Positions 1 to 6,960 are shown, numbered from the stretch's first letter. The stretch: DNA of 12,486 nt from Pullilachnospira_A gallistercoris (GCA_018712125.1 DVHM01000112.1:1-12486); one strand, 5' to 3'. The notes: generated by a model from the letters alone, not told the origin. Numbers and translations: made by a program.

Positions 1-1
1 G

Positions 2-40
2 ACTATTGATCAGGAGCGGATGTACAATCCCTACCTGTAG
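2..40 (+). CDS. 3' end of an upstream gene, probably an MBL-fold metallo-hydrolase (partial)
   Basis: Frame 2 is open from the left edge and ends at a TAG at 38-40. It encodes the tail TIDQERMYNPYL. A C-terminus of the form TIG/DxE...NP(Y/F)L is what I recall from the YqgX-like metallo-beta-lactamase-fold hydrolases (hydroxyacylglutathione hydrolase-like) that often sit in front of hemZ in Clostridia. Only 12 residues are visible, so the family call rests on a short tail plus gene order and is tentative. The gene ends 16 bp before the chosen hemZ start, which suggests co-transcription with hemZ-hisS-aspS. Confidence 0.5.
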   Translation, partial: TIDQERMYNPYL

Positions 41-56
41 CGGAGACGAAGACATT

Positions 57-1562
57 ATGATTCAGATAAAATTACAGGAAAGATATTACGAATACGATAT
101 TTATTCCCTGGTCAAAGCCTTTTATCCGAAAGAGGAAATCCACACGGTCTCGGACTTCCCGGAGGAGGCGGAGGGAGAAATATCGTTTCGTCTTGTTGTG
201 GACTTTGCGCCGGAGGAAGTTGCCGTGACGCTGTATCCGGGGCCGGGGAGCGCGGGACAGGATGCGGATGAACGAAATTCGGAAAAGAAAGTGGTAACGG
301 AGCGGGGGACCATCGATTTTTCCGATCAGCGGGATACGAAGAACCGCGTCAAGAGGATTCTCTACCATATGCTGTCGGAACGGACGAAAAGGACACTGCC
401 CTGGGGGACGCTGACAGGAATCCGCCCCACAAAGATTCCCCTGCACCTTCTGGAGGAGGGCAGAGGGGAGGAAGAGATCGCTGATTTCATGCACGAGACG
501 TACCTGTGCTCCGATGAGAAGACGGATCTGGCGATCTCCATTGCCAAAAGGGAGAAGGCGCTTCTGGAGCGTTTGGACTATGAGGACGGTTACAGCCTCT
601 ATGTGGGGATCCCCTTCTGCCCCAGCAGATGCCTCTATTGTTCTTTTACCGGCTATCCGGCAGATCAGTGGGAGAAAAAAATGGATGCCTACCTGGACGC
701 CCTGGAGCAGGAACTGCGATTCCTGTCTGAGAGCCTTCCGGGGAAAAAGTGCAACACCATCTATATCGGCGGCGGGACGCCCACAACCCTCTCGGCAATG
801 CGGCTGGACCGGCTGCTCACCATGATTGAGCATTACATTCCCATGGAGCATGTGCTGGAATTTACCGTGGAGGCGGGGCGGCCGGACAGCATAACCAGAG
901 ACAAGCTGCGGGCTGTTCGCCGGCACAGGGTGGATCGGATTTCCATCAATCCCCAGACCATGAACCAGCGAACCCTTGACATTATCGGGAGAAAACATAC
1001 GCCGGAACAGATCCGGGAGTGCTATGCCATGGCCCGGGAGGAAGGGTTTGCCCATATCAACATGGATCTGATTGTGGGACTGCCCGGAGAGACCATCGAG
1101 GACGTGGCCCATACGCTGGAGGAGATGAAAAAGATGCGGCCGGACAATCTGACGGTACATTCCCTGGCCATCAAGCGGGCTGCGAGACTTACGATGGAAC
1201 GGGATCAGTATCTGGGGTATCCGATGGAAAATTCCCAGGCCCATATGGATCTGGCCATGGAGGCCGCGAAGGAGATGGGGCTGGAGCCCTATTATCTCTA
1301 CCGCCAGAAAAATATGGCGGGGAATATGGAAAATGTGGGCTTCGCCGCGGAGGGAGCCGCGGGAATCTATAACATCTTGATTATGGAGGAAAAACAGACT
1401 ATAATGGCACTTGGCGCGGGCGCCGCCTGCAAGTACGTGACGGACGGAGGCAGGACGGTAACCCGCAGTGAGAACGTGAAGGATGTGGCGCTCTACATGG
1501 AGCGTCTGCCGGAGATGATCGAGCGTAAACGGAAGAAACTGGAGGAAATAGGATGGCTTTAA
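57..1562 (+). CDS. hemZ: HemZ-type radical SAM protein (coproporphyrinogen dehydrogenase family)
   Basis: Cytoplasmic radical SAM enzyme of 501 residues, of the family annotated as oxygen-independent coproporphyrinogen III dehydrogenase HemZ. The [4Fe-4S]-binding CxxxCxxC motif is C188, C192 and C195 inside GIPFCPSRCLYCSF, and the SAM-binding GGGTP motif is at 238-242. Residues 1-180 are the HemZ-specific N-terminal region, including GTLTGIRPTKIPLHLLEEG. The ATG at 57 is chosen because GGAG lies at 42-45 and it begins the usual MIQIKL-like N-terminus; a TTG at 6 would add 17 residues that lie inside the upstream gene. The last 10 bp overlap hisS, implying translational coupling. The residue two after the third cysteine is Phe197, as in HemW-like proteins, whereas E. 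coli HemN has a fourth, essential cysteine there. The family call is firm; the reaction is less certain, because HemZ proteins have weak biochemical support as coproporphyrinogen dehydrogenases. Confidence 0.92.
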   Translation: MIQIKLQERYYEYDIYSLVKAFYPKEEIHTVSDFPEEAEGEISFRLVVDFAPEEVAVTLYPGPGSAGQDADERNSEKKVVTERGTIDFSDQRDTKNRVKRILYHMLSERTKRTLPWGTLTGIRPTKIPLHLLEEGRGEEEIADFMHETYLCSDEKTDLAISIAKREKALLERLDYEDGYSLYVGIPFCPSRCLYCSFTGYPADQWEKKMDAYLDALEQELRFLSESLPGKKCNTIYIGGGTPTTLSAMRLDRLLTMIEHYIPMEHVLEFTVEAGRPDSITRDKLRAVRRHRVDRISINPQTMNQRTLDIIGRKHTPEQIRECYAMAREEGFAHINMDLIVGLPGETIEDVAHTLEEMKKMRPDNLTVHSLAIKRAARLTMERDQYLGYPMENSQAHMDLAMEAAKEMGLEPYYLYRQKNMAGNMENVGFAAEGAAGIYNILIMEEKQTIMALGAGAACKYVTDGGRTVTRSENVKDVALYMERLPEMIERKRKKLEEIGWL

Positions 1563-2815
1563 GTAAGAAACCGGTCAATGGTATGAAAGATATTCTGCCA
1601 AAGGAGATGGAGATCCGGGATTACGTGACCGGCGTGATCAAGGATACCTACCGCAGCTTTGGCTTTACACCGATTGAGACTCCCTGTATGGAAAATATCG
1701 CGAATCTTTCCAACAAGCAGGGCGGCGAGAATGAGAAACTGATTTTCAAGGTCTTAAAGAGGGGCGAGAAGCTGAAACTGGCGGAGGCAACAGAGGAGAA
1801 GGACGTGGTGGATTACGGTATGCGCTACGATTTGACGGTTCCCCTGTGTCGTTTTTATTCCAATAACGCCAACGATCTCCCCAGTCCCTTCAAGGCGCTG
1901 CAGATCGGGAATGTGTGGCGGGCGGACCGGCCCCAGAGAGGACGGTATCGCCAGTTTACCCAGTGCGATATCGATATTCTGGGGGAGCCCACGAACCTGG
2001 CGGAGATCGAGCTGATTCTGGCCACCACCACAACCCTGGGACGGCTGGGATTTAAAAATTTCGAGATCCGCATCAACGAGCGGCGGATCTTGAAGGCCAT
2101 GGCTGCCTGGAGCGGATTCGCGGAGGAAGACTACGACAGCATTTTCATCACGCTGGACAAGATGGACAAGATCGGTCTGGACGGTGTGGCGAAGGAGCTG
2201 GCGGAGGAAGGATACGCCCAGGATAAGATCGATCAGTATCTGGGGCTTTTTGAGATGCTGGCGGACAAGAAGGATGTGGCGGAAGGTGTCTCCTGCCTGA
2301 GTGAGACCCTTGGCGAGGCGCTGGATCCGGCGGTGGCGGAGAGCATGAAGGAGATCGCCGCCGCGGTAAACGCGGCCAAGGAGGCGGATTTTGCGCTGGT
2401 GTTTGACCCTACGCTGGTGCGGGGCATGAGCTACTATACCGGCACAATTTTCGAGATCGCGATTCCGGAGTTCGGCGGAAGCTGCGGAGGCGGCGGCCGT
2501 TACGATGAGATGATCGGGAAATTTACGGGACAGAACGTGCCGGCCTGCGGATTTTCCATCGGTTTTGAGCGGATCATCCTGCTTTTGATGGAGCAGGGCT
2601 TTGAAATTCCCCAGCGGCCAAAGCGGGTAGCTTATCTGATCGAGAAGAAATATCCGGCCGAAAAGCTGGTAAATGTGATGGCTCAGGCGAAAGAGGCCCG
2701 CACCAACGGACAGCAGGTGCTGGTGGTAAGGATGAACAAGAATAAGAAATTCCAGAAGGAGCAGCTGGCGAAGGAAGGCTACGAGGAATTTGTGGAATTT
2801 TTCAACCGGGACTGA
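1553..2815 (+). CDS. hisS: Histidine--tRNA ligase (class II)
   Basis: Cytoplasmic homodimeric class II aminoacyl-tRNA synthetase that charges tRNA-His; 420 residues, a normal length. Visible motifs are the N-terminal KPVNGMKDILP, class II motif 2 around R123 (WRADRPQRGRYRQF), the histidine-specific LVRGMSYYTGTIFE loop with catalytic-type R290, the GGGGRYD motif, and motif 3 CGFSIGFERIILLL. A short HGTP-type anticodon-binding domain follows from about residue 360 (KRVAYLIEKKYPAEKL). The start ATG lies inside the end of hemZ and is preceded by GGAGG within the hemZ coding sequence. The motif-2 wording and the LDKMDKIGLDGVAKEL segment resemble the Bacteroidetes-type HisRS more than the B. subtilis-type (MFRYERPQTGRYRQF), so this is the divergent HisRS branch. 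Function is secure. Confidence 0.97.
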   Translation: MALSKKPVNGMKDILPKEMEIRDYVTGVIKDTYRSFGFTPIETPCMENIANLSNKQGGENEKLIFKVLKRGEKLKLAEATEEKDVVDYGMRYDLTVPLCRFYSNNANDLPSPFKALQIGNVWRADRPQRGRYRQFTQCDIDILGEPTNLAEIELILATTTTLGRLGFKNFEIRINERRILKAMAAWSGFAEEDYDSIFITLDKMDKIGLDGVAKELAEEGYAQDKIDQYLGLFEMLADKKDVAEGVSCLSETLGEALDPAVAESMKEIAAAVNAAKEADFALVFDPTLVRGMSYYTGTIFEIAIPEFGGSCGGGGRYDEMIGKFTGQNVPACGFSIGFERIILLLMEQGFEIPQRPKRVAYLIEKKYPAEKLVNVMAQAKEARTNGQQVLVVRMNKNKKFQKEQLAKEGYEEFVEFFNRD

Positions 2816-2828
2816 GGAGGAGAACAGT

Positions 2829-4622
2829 ATGGCAGAAGCAATGACCGGCTTACACAGAAGCCACAGATGTACGGAAGTGACCAATGATATGGTCGGACAG
2901 AAGGTAACCCTGATGGGATGGGTGCAGAAAAGGAGAAATCTCGGCAGCTTGATCTTCGTGGACCTGAGGGATCGCAGCGGCCTGATGCAGATCGTCTTTG
3001 ACGAGCCGGTAATCGGATCCGAGGGGTTTGAGAAGGCGGGAAGCCTGCGCAGTGAGTATGTGATTGCCGTGGTGGGGACCGTGCAGAAACGTTCGGCGGC
3101 GGTAAATGAAAATCTGAAAACGGGAGCGATCGAAGTGGCGGCGGAAGACTTACGGATTCTCTCGGAATCCAAGACACCGCCCTTCCCCATCGAGGAGGGG
3201 ATTTCCACCAAGGATGAGGTGCGCCTGAAATACCGCTATCTGGATCTGCGCCGCCCGGATATTCAGAAGAATCTGATTCTCCGCAGCAAGGTGTGCGGCA
3301 TCATTCGCGATTTTATGCTGAAGGAGGGATTTCTGGAGATCGAGACCCCGATTCTGCAGAAATCCACACCCGAAGGCGCAAGAGATTATCTGGTTCCCTC
3401 CAGAATCCATCCCGGTTCCTTCTACGCGCTGCCTCAGTCGCCCCAGCTTTTCAAGCAGCTGCTGATGTGCAGCGGTTACGACCGGTATTTCCAGATTGCC
3501 CGGTGCTTCCGGGACGAAGATCTTCGGGCGGATCGGCAGCCGGAGTTTACACAGGTAGACATGGAGATGTCCTTTGTGGATGTGGACGATGTGATCGATG
3601 TGAATGAGCGTCTGCTGGCCCGGGTATTTTCCGAGGCCATCGGCGTGGAAGTTCCGTTGCCCATCCCGCGGATGACCTGGCAGGAGGCCATGGATCGATT
3701 CGGAAGCGACAAGCCGGATATCCGTTTCGGTATGGAACTTACCGATGTGTCCGATGTGGTGGCGGACTGCGGCTTCGGCGTGTTCTCCGGCGCCATCGCA
3801 GACGGTGGGACTGTTCGGGGTATTAACGTCAAGGGACAGGCAAAGATGCCCAGAAAGAAGATTGACAAGCTGGTGGAATTTGCCAGAAGCTGCGGGGCAA
3901 AGGGGCTGGCCTATGCCTGCGTGAACGAGGACGGCAGCTATAAGTCTTCCTTCGCGAAGTTTATGACGGAGGAGGAGATGGATCGGCTGGTGCAGAAGAT
4001 GGACGGACAGCCGGGAGATCTGCTGCTCTTCGCCGCGGACCGTTTTAAGACAGCGGTGGAAGTGCTGGGGGCTCTTCGCCTGAATCTGGCAAAGGAGCTG
4101 GAACTCTACGATCCCTCGGAGTTCGCGTTCCTGTGGGTGGTGGATTTCCCGCAGTTTGAGTGGTCCGACGAGCAGAACCGGTATCTCGCCATGCATCATC
4201 CCTTTACCATGCCCTACGAGGAGGATCTGCCCATGCTTCTGACTGATCCCGGTAAGGTGCGGGCGAAGGCTTACGACATCGTGCTCAACGGCTGTGAGCT
4301 GGGCGGCGGAAGCGTCCGTATCCACCAGGACGATGTGCAGGAGAAGATGTTTGAGGCGCTGGGCTTTACCGTGGAGGAGGCGCATGACCGCTTCGGATTC
4401 CTGCTGGATGCGTTCTCCTACGGTGTTCCGCCCCACGCCGGTCTGGCTTTCGGACTGGATCGCATGATTATGCTGATGACCGGCGCCGATTCCATCCGGG
4501 ATGTGATCGCTTTCCCGAAGGTTAAGGACGCGTCGGATCTGATGACCCAGGCCCCCACGCCGGTGGATGACAAACAGCTGGAGGAGCTTTCCCTGAAGGT
4601 TGTGACTGAGACAGAGGAATAA
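2829..4622 (+). CDS. aspS: Aspartate--tRNA ligase (bacterial type, with GAD insertion)
   Basis: Class IIb aminoacyl-tRNA synthetase that charges tRNA-Asp; 597 residues, the usual length for the bacterial type. An N-terminal OB-fold anticodon-binding domain (GWVQKRRNLGSLIFVDLRD, about residues 30-48) is followed by the catalytic core with motif 1 (GFLEIETPIL), motif 2 with RDE at 228-230, a GAD insertion domain (KPDIRFGMELTDVSDVV onward), and motif 3 GLAFGLDR ending at R545. The ATG at 2829 is chosen because GAGGAGG (2814-2820) overlaps the hisS stop and lies 8 nt upstream; an in-frame start at 2790 would sit inside hisS. It is the last gene of the hemZ-hisS-aspS operon and is followed by a stem-loop. 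L38 sits where discriminating AspRS such as E. coli has Leu and non-discriminating ones have His. Confidence 0.97.
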   Translation: MAEAMTGLHRSHRCTEVTNDMVGQKVTLMGWVQKRRNLGSLIFVDLRDRSGLMQIVFDEPVIGSEGFEKAGSLRSEYVIAVVGTVQKRSAAVNENLKTGAIEVAAEDLRILSESKTPPFPIEEGISTKDEVRLKYRYLDLRRPDIQKNLILRSKVCGIIRDFMLKEGFLEIETPILQKSTPEGARDYLVPSRIHPGSFYALPQSPQLFKQLLMCSGYDRYFQIARCFRDEDLRADRQPEFTQVDMEMSFVDVDDVIDVNERLLARVFSEAIGVEVPLPIPRMTWQEAMDRFGSDKPDIRFGMELTDVSDVVADCGFGVFSGAIADGGTVRGINVKGQAKMPRKKIDKLVEFARSCGAKGLAYACVNEDGSYKSSFAKFMTEEEMDRLVQKMDGQPGDLLLFAADRFKTAVEVLGALRLNLAKELELYDPSEFAFLWVVDFPQFEWSDEQNRYLAMHHPFTMPYEEDLPMLLTDPGKVRAKAYDIVLNGCELGGGSVRIHQDDVQEKMFEALGFTVEEAHDRFGFLLDAFSYGVPPHAGLAFGLDRMIMLMTGADSIRDVIAFPKVKDASDLMTQAPTPVDDKQLEELSLKVVTETEE

Positions 4623-4636
4623 GTGATAACAAAGTT

Positions 4637-4664
4637 TGAGCCTGCCGCATTCCCGGCAGGCTCA
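4637..4664. terminator. Stem-loop between convergent aspS and flavin reductase genes
   Basis: A perfect 11-bp GC-rich stem (TGAGCCTGCCG at 4637-4647, complement at 4654-4664) encloses a 6-nt loop. It starts 15 bp after the aspS stop and lies 47 bp beyond the stop of the minus-strand gene, so it could end transcription from both sides. Neither flank has a proper T-run: the plus side reads ATGGTAATTCC, with TTTTT only from about 4678, and the minus side reads AAACTTTG. The terminator role is therefore inferred from position and stem strength. Confidence 0.7.
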
Positions 4665-4710
4665 TGGTAATTCCTGATATTTTTGTTCCCTCGTGCTTCG
4701 GATAATGAAG

Positions 4711-5220
4711 TTACTGCTTTTTCAACACGCCGATTATTTCGCCGATATACATGGTGTGCATGTCGCCGTCAGCATACCATTTCTTTTCGATTTCGGGATC
4801 GATGAACTGATCAGCGGTTATGCGGGTGGCGGACAGCTTCCGGCAGAGCAGAACCGTCTCGGCCTCCTCGATATAGGCAACACCGTCCTGATGGGCAATG
4901 TGGTAGCCCAGCTTCGCGATTTTGTCTTCATCCCGGCCGGAAACTTTGCCCAGATATCCCAGATCCTGTTTGCGGCTTTCATCAAAGAAGGCCAGGGAGA
5001 AGGTTTCGGTGGCATCCAGGTATTCCTTGGTAAAGCGGGAATCCCGAATGTAGATGGTGGCCACATTGCTGCCCCAGAGAACGCCGAGACCGCCCCAGCT
5101 TGCAGTCATGGCGTTGGCCTTGCCGTCCTTTTCCGTGGTAACGGCCATCCACTGTCTGCCGATGGCCTCAAAGGGATTCAACTCCATTTTTTCAATGAGA
5201 AATGTTTTCCATTCGCTCAT
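4711..5220 (-). CDS. Flavin reductase family protein (FMN-binding split barrel)
   Basis: Predicted cytoplasmic flavoprotein of 169 residues. The pattern NPFEAIGRQWMAVTTEKDGKANAMTASWGGLGVLW, then an IYIRDSRFTKEYLD segment, FSLAFFDE and SGRDEDK is typical of the short clostridial flavin-reductase-like proteins with a split-barrel fold that bind FMN, and the MHTMYIGEIIGVL ending matches them too. Members may reduce FMN with NAD(P)H or shuttle electrons; the substrate here is unknown. The start at 5220 is preferred because AAAGGAG lies about 11 nt upstream, just inside the longer open frame that begins at 5253 (MQTSYKGV...), so the extra residues would encode the ribosome binding site. It has its own sigma-A-like promoter (5275-5303). 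It points toward aspS and shares the stem-loop at 4637-4664. Confidence 0.85.
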   Translation of the reverse strand: MSEWKTFLIEKMELNPFEAIGRQWMAVTTEKDGKANAMTASWGGLGVLWGSNVATIYIRDSRFTKEYLDATETFSLAFFDESRKQDLGYLGKVSGRDEDKIAKLGYHIAHQDGVAYIEEAETVLLCRKLSATRITADQFIDPEIEKKWYADGDMHTMYIGEIIGVLKKQ

Positions 5221-5274
5221 AGTCTGTGTCACTCCTTTATATGATGTTTGCATGGTAATTTCTTGCCTTGTTAC

Positions 5275-5303
5275 ATTATAATATGTTCCCGTTTTCCCTT
5301 CAA
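5275..5303 (-). promoter_or_regulatory. Sigma-A-type promoter for the flavin reductase gene
   Basis: On the minus strand, TTGAAG (5298-5303) and TATAAT (5275-5280) are separated by 17 nt. The -10 is perfect and the -35 matches TTGACA at four of six positions. The expected start near 5268 gives a leader of about 48 nt. The -35 overlaps the stop codon of the 89-residue gene upstream, so the flavin reductase can be transcribed on its own. Confidence 0.65.
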
Positions 5304-5569
5304 GAACACATCTCGTTCATCCATTCCGCCAGCATTTCCAGGCCCTCGTTGGAAAATGGAGCGGTATGGCGCTGCTTTTTTTCCTCGTCTGTCAGAGAAA
5401 AACACAGCGGGCCGGGCCAGATGGTGGCCTGCAGCAGTTTTTCCTCGCCGTCTCCGTCCGCGGTTTTTTGCGTGATTTTTTCCACGCGGTAATTCATCGG
5501 GCCTTCACTTCCGGTAAAGGGAGACTTTTCGTAGAAGGACAGAGCGAGGAGATCTTTTCGTTTTATCAT
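5300..5569 (-). CDS. Uncharacterised conserved-looking 89-residue protein
   Basis: I do not recognise a named domain. The product is 89 residues, soluble and mixed in charge, with no signal peptide or membrane segment. It begins MIKRKDLLALSFYEKSPFTGSEGPMNYRVEKI and has a WPGPLCFSLTDEEKKQ stretch in the middle and an acidic, amphipathic end (EGLEMLAEWMNEM). The layout suggests a small alpha/beta fold of the kind found as lineage-restricted hypothetical proteins in Lachnospiraceae; that is an impression, not a match. The ATG at 5569 is chosen for the AGAGGG about 6 nt upstream; a TTG two codons earlier (5575) is less likely. It is divergent from the DUF1653 gene and 79 bp upstream of the flavin reductase gene on the same strand. 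Its reading frame, RBS and lack of competing ORFs support a real gene. Confidence 0.7.
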   Translation of the reverse strand: MIKRKDLLALSFYEKSPFTGSEGPMNYRVEKITQKTADGDGEEKLLQATIWPGPLCFSLTDEEKKQRHTAPFSNEGLEMLAEWMNEMCS

Positions 5570-5656
5570 GAACAACCCTCTTTTCTCTGGATTTTATGTT
5601 TATCTTATTATAAAATACAATAGAATAAAAAGAAAGAAGAAAAGGAAGGATGCTAT

Positions 5657-6358
5657 ATGCCACAGGGAAAGCCGATGCCGGGCGAATTGTACCGGCATTT
5701 CAAGAACAAGATGTATCAGGTGGTGGCGCTGGCGACGCACTCGGAGACAAGGGAGCCAATGGTTGTATATCAGGCGCTTTACGGGGATTTCATGACCTAT
5801 GTCAGGCCCTATGATATGTTTATCAGCGAGGTGGATCATGAAAAATATCCCCATGTTTTTCAGAAATATCGCTTTGAACTGGTAGGTACAACCAATGTGA
5901 CGGAGGCGGAGCTTGCGGGCAAAGCGCAGCCGGAGCCGGCCGACGCGGCGGAACAGCCGCGCTCCGTATCTGCCGGGGAGACCGGTTCGAAATCCGGCAC
6001 GATGGAACAGCCACATCCTGGATTTGCCGGGGGAGCGCAGAGGGCCGGGAATCCAGAGCACATCTTCCGGGAGAGAAGGCAGTCAGAGCCGCCTCAGCCG
6101 GAAGTAAAATCCGAGGAGGACGAGCTGGCCGGGGTCAATCCGGCGCTGCTGGCCTTTCTGGATACGGACGATTTTGAGGAAAAATACAAAATCCTCTGTG
6201 GTCTGGAGCAGCGGGGCGAGGTCACAAACCATCTTATCGACCAGTTCGCGGTAACGCTGGATCTGGTTATCCCGGAGGGGGATGCGGACGACCGCTTTGT
6301 CCAGCTGAAAAACTGCGTCCGCACCAGAAGTCACTTTGAGACCAACCGGCTGAGATAG
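5657..6358 (+). CDS. DUF1653 domain protein with a disordered linker and a conserved-looking C-terminal region
   Basis: Residues 9-65 (GELYRHFKNKMYQVVALATHSETREPMVVYQALYGD..YVRPYDMFISEV) are a clear DUF1653 domain, a small beta-rich domain of unknown function with the hallmark HSET...VVYQALYG...VRP. Residues 80-155 form a low-complexity linker rich in Ala, Glu, Gln, Pro and Gly, likely disordered. Residues 161-233 (NPALLAFLDTDDFEEKYKIL... to NCVRTRSHFETNRLR) look folded and helical and have no domain name known to me. Many DUF1653 proteins are only about 70-80 residues, so this is an extended form. AAGGAAGG lies 7 nt before the ATG at 5657. The gene overlaps the convergent CYTH gene by 28 bp. 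Domain call firm, function unknown. Confidence 0.88.
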   Translation: MPQGKPMPGELYRHFKNKMYQVVALATHSETREPMVVYQALYGDFMTYVRPYDMFISEVDHEKYPHVFQKYRFELVGTTNVTEAELAGKAQPEPADAAEQPRSVSAGETGSKSGTMEQPHPGFAGGAQRAGNPEHIFRERRQSEPPQPEVKSEEDELAGVNPALLAFLDTDDFEEKYKILCGLEQRGEVTNHLIDQFAVTLDLVIPEGDADDRFVQLKNCVRTRSHFETNRLR

Positions 6359-6780
6359 CTGTTGTGGTAGCGGCCGTCCATGGTCACATCGGTTCCGAAC
6401 CAGTCCGGCGGAACAAAGGCGTTGGCTTCCTCCACGGTGGGAAATTCCACCTCAGCCAGGACCAGCGGAGCCAGGGAGCCGTGAAAGACATCCAATTCGA
6501 TGGTGTAGGAGCCCAGAGGGATGCGGTATCTGGTCTTCCGGATCAGCTGCCCGTCGATTTTCTCTCTGAGGTGGCGATAGGAGGCCTCGTCCAGAGGAAA
6601 TTCCTCCTCCCGGCGGACCATGAGACCGCCGCCCTTGTAGGTAAAGATGTATTCGTCATCCCGTCTGCGGATGCGCAGCACCGGCTGGCGGTTCAGATAT
6701 CCCTGTTCAATCTCGCTGTGGGGATAGTCTTCCAGGTGTTCCGGGAGACGGTCGATCAGATATTTTCGTTCGATTTCCAT
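6331..6780 (-). CDS. CYTH domain protein (triphosphate tunnel metalloenzyme-like)
   Basis: A 149-residue cytoplasmic protein that starts with the CYTH signature ExExK (E2, E4, K6 in MEIERKYLI). It continues with LRIRRRDDEYIFTYKG, a run of basic residues of the kind that line the phosphate-binding tunnel, then EEEFPLD, KTRYRIPLGSYTIELDVFHG and LAEVEFP, where acidic residues would hold Mg2+ or Mn2+. CYTH proteins hydrolyse inorganic triphosphate, thiamine triphosphate or nucleoside triphosphates, or form cAMP; short single-domain bacterial ones like this are most often triphosphatases, but the substrate cannot be read from sequence. AAGGAG lies 8 nt before the ATG. The last nine codons overlap the end of the DUF1653 gene on the other strand. 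Confidence 0.9.
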   Translation of the reverse strand: MEIERKYLIDRLPEHLEDYPHSEIEQGYLNRQPVLRIRRRDDEYIFTYKGGGLMVRREEEFPLDEASYRHLREKIDGQLIRKTRYRIPLGSYTIELDVFHGSLAPLVLAEVEFPTVEEANAFVPPDWFGTDVTMDGRYHNSYLSRLVSK

Positions 6781-6798
6781 ATAAGAATCTCCTTTTTC

Positions 6799-6820
6799 AT
6801 GATACGATATCTGTTATCAT
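6799..6820. repeat. Small inverted repeat upstream of the CYTH gene
   Basis: ATGATA (6799-6804) and TATCAT (6815-6820) form a 6-bp inverted repeat around a 10-nt centre containing GATATC. It lies 19-40 bp upstream of the CYTH start, between the two divergent genes, where an operator could lie. AT-rich six-mers arise easily by chance, so this is a weak call. Confidence 0.25.
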
Positions 6821-6933
6821 AACACATTTGCGCAGGAAATGGGAAAGGATGCCGGAAGAAAGCGGAGGATGACCGGAACAGGGAAAAATCGGGAAGACCG
6901 AAAAACAGAGATGGGAAGCGGCAAAAAAGCAAA

Positions 6934-6960
6934 ACAGAAAATACAGAAAAGACAGAAAGG
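6934..6960 (+). repeat. Three 9-nt tandem repeats in the purine-rich DJ-1 gene leader
   Basis: Three consecutive 9-nt units read ACAGAAAAT, ACAGAAAAG and ACAGAAAGG. They sit within a longer tract (about 6834-6977) that is overwhelmingly A and G on the plus strand and ends in the ribosome binding site of the DJ-1/PfpI gene. The tract has little ability to pair with itself. It may be an unstructured leader or a remnant of repeat slippage. Confidence 0.5.

Noticed and set aside
6..56. TTG-initiated 17-residue N-terminal extension of hemZ
   Set aside because: It would overlap the end of the upstream gene, and the ATG at 57 has a GGAG at suitable distance and the usual family N-terminus.
72..1244. 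Long minus-strand open frame opposite hemZ
   Set aside because: Shadow of hemZ: the plus-strand frame has full family motifs, while this one is His/Arg/Pro/Gly-rich with no recognisable domain or ribosome binding site.
1754..3211. Long minus-strand open frame opposite hisS and aspS
   Set aside because: Spans two well-defined plus-strand genes and has no domain; an artefact of the codon bias of hisS and aspS.
4693..5244. 183-codon plus-strand open frame opposite the flavin reductase
   Set aside because: The minus strand carries a clear flavin-reductase protein with RBS and promoter; the plus frame matches nothing known.
5576..5656. Divergent promoters in the AT-rich gap between the 89-residue gene and the DUF1653 gene
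   Set aside because: Several TATAAA/TACAAT-like -10 matches exist on both strands, but none has a credible -35 at 16-18 nt, so no specific promoter is called.
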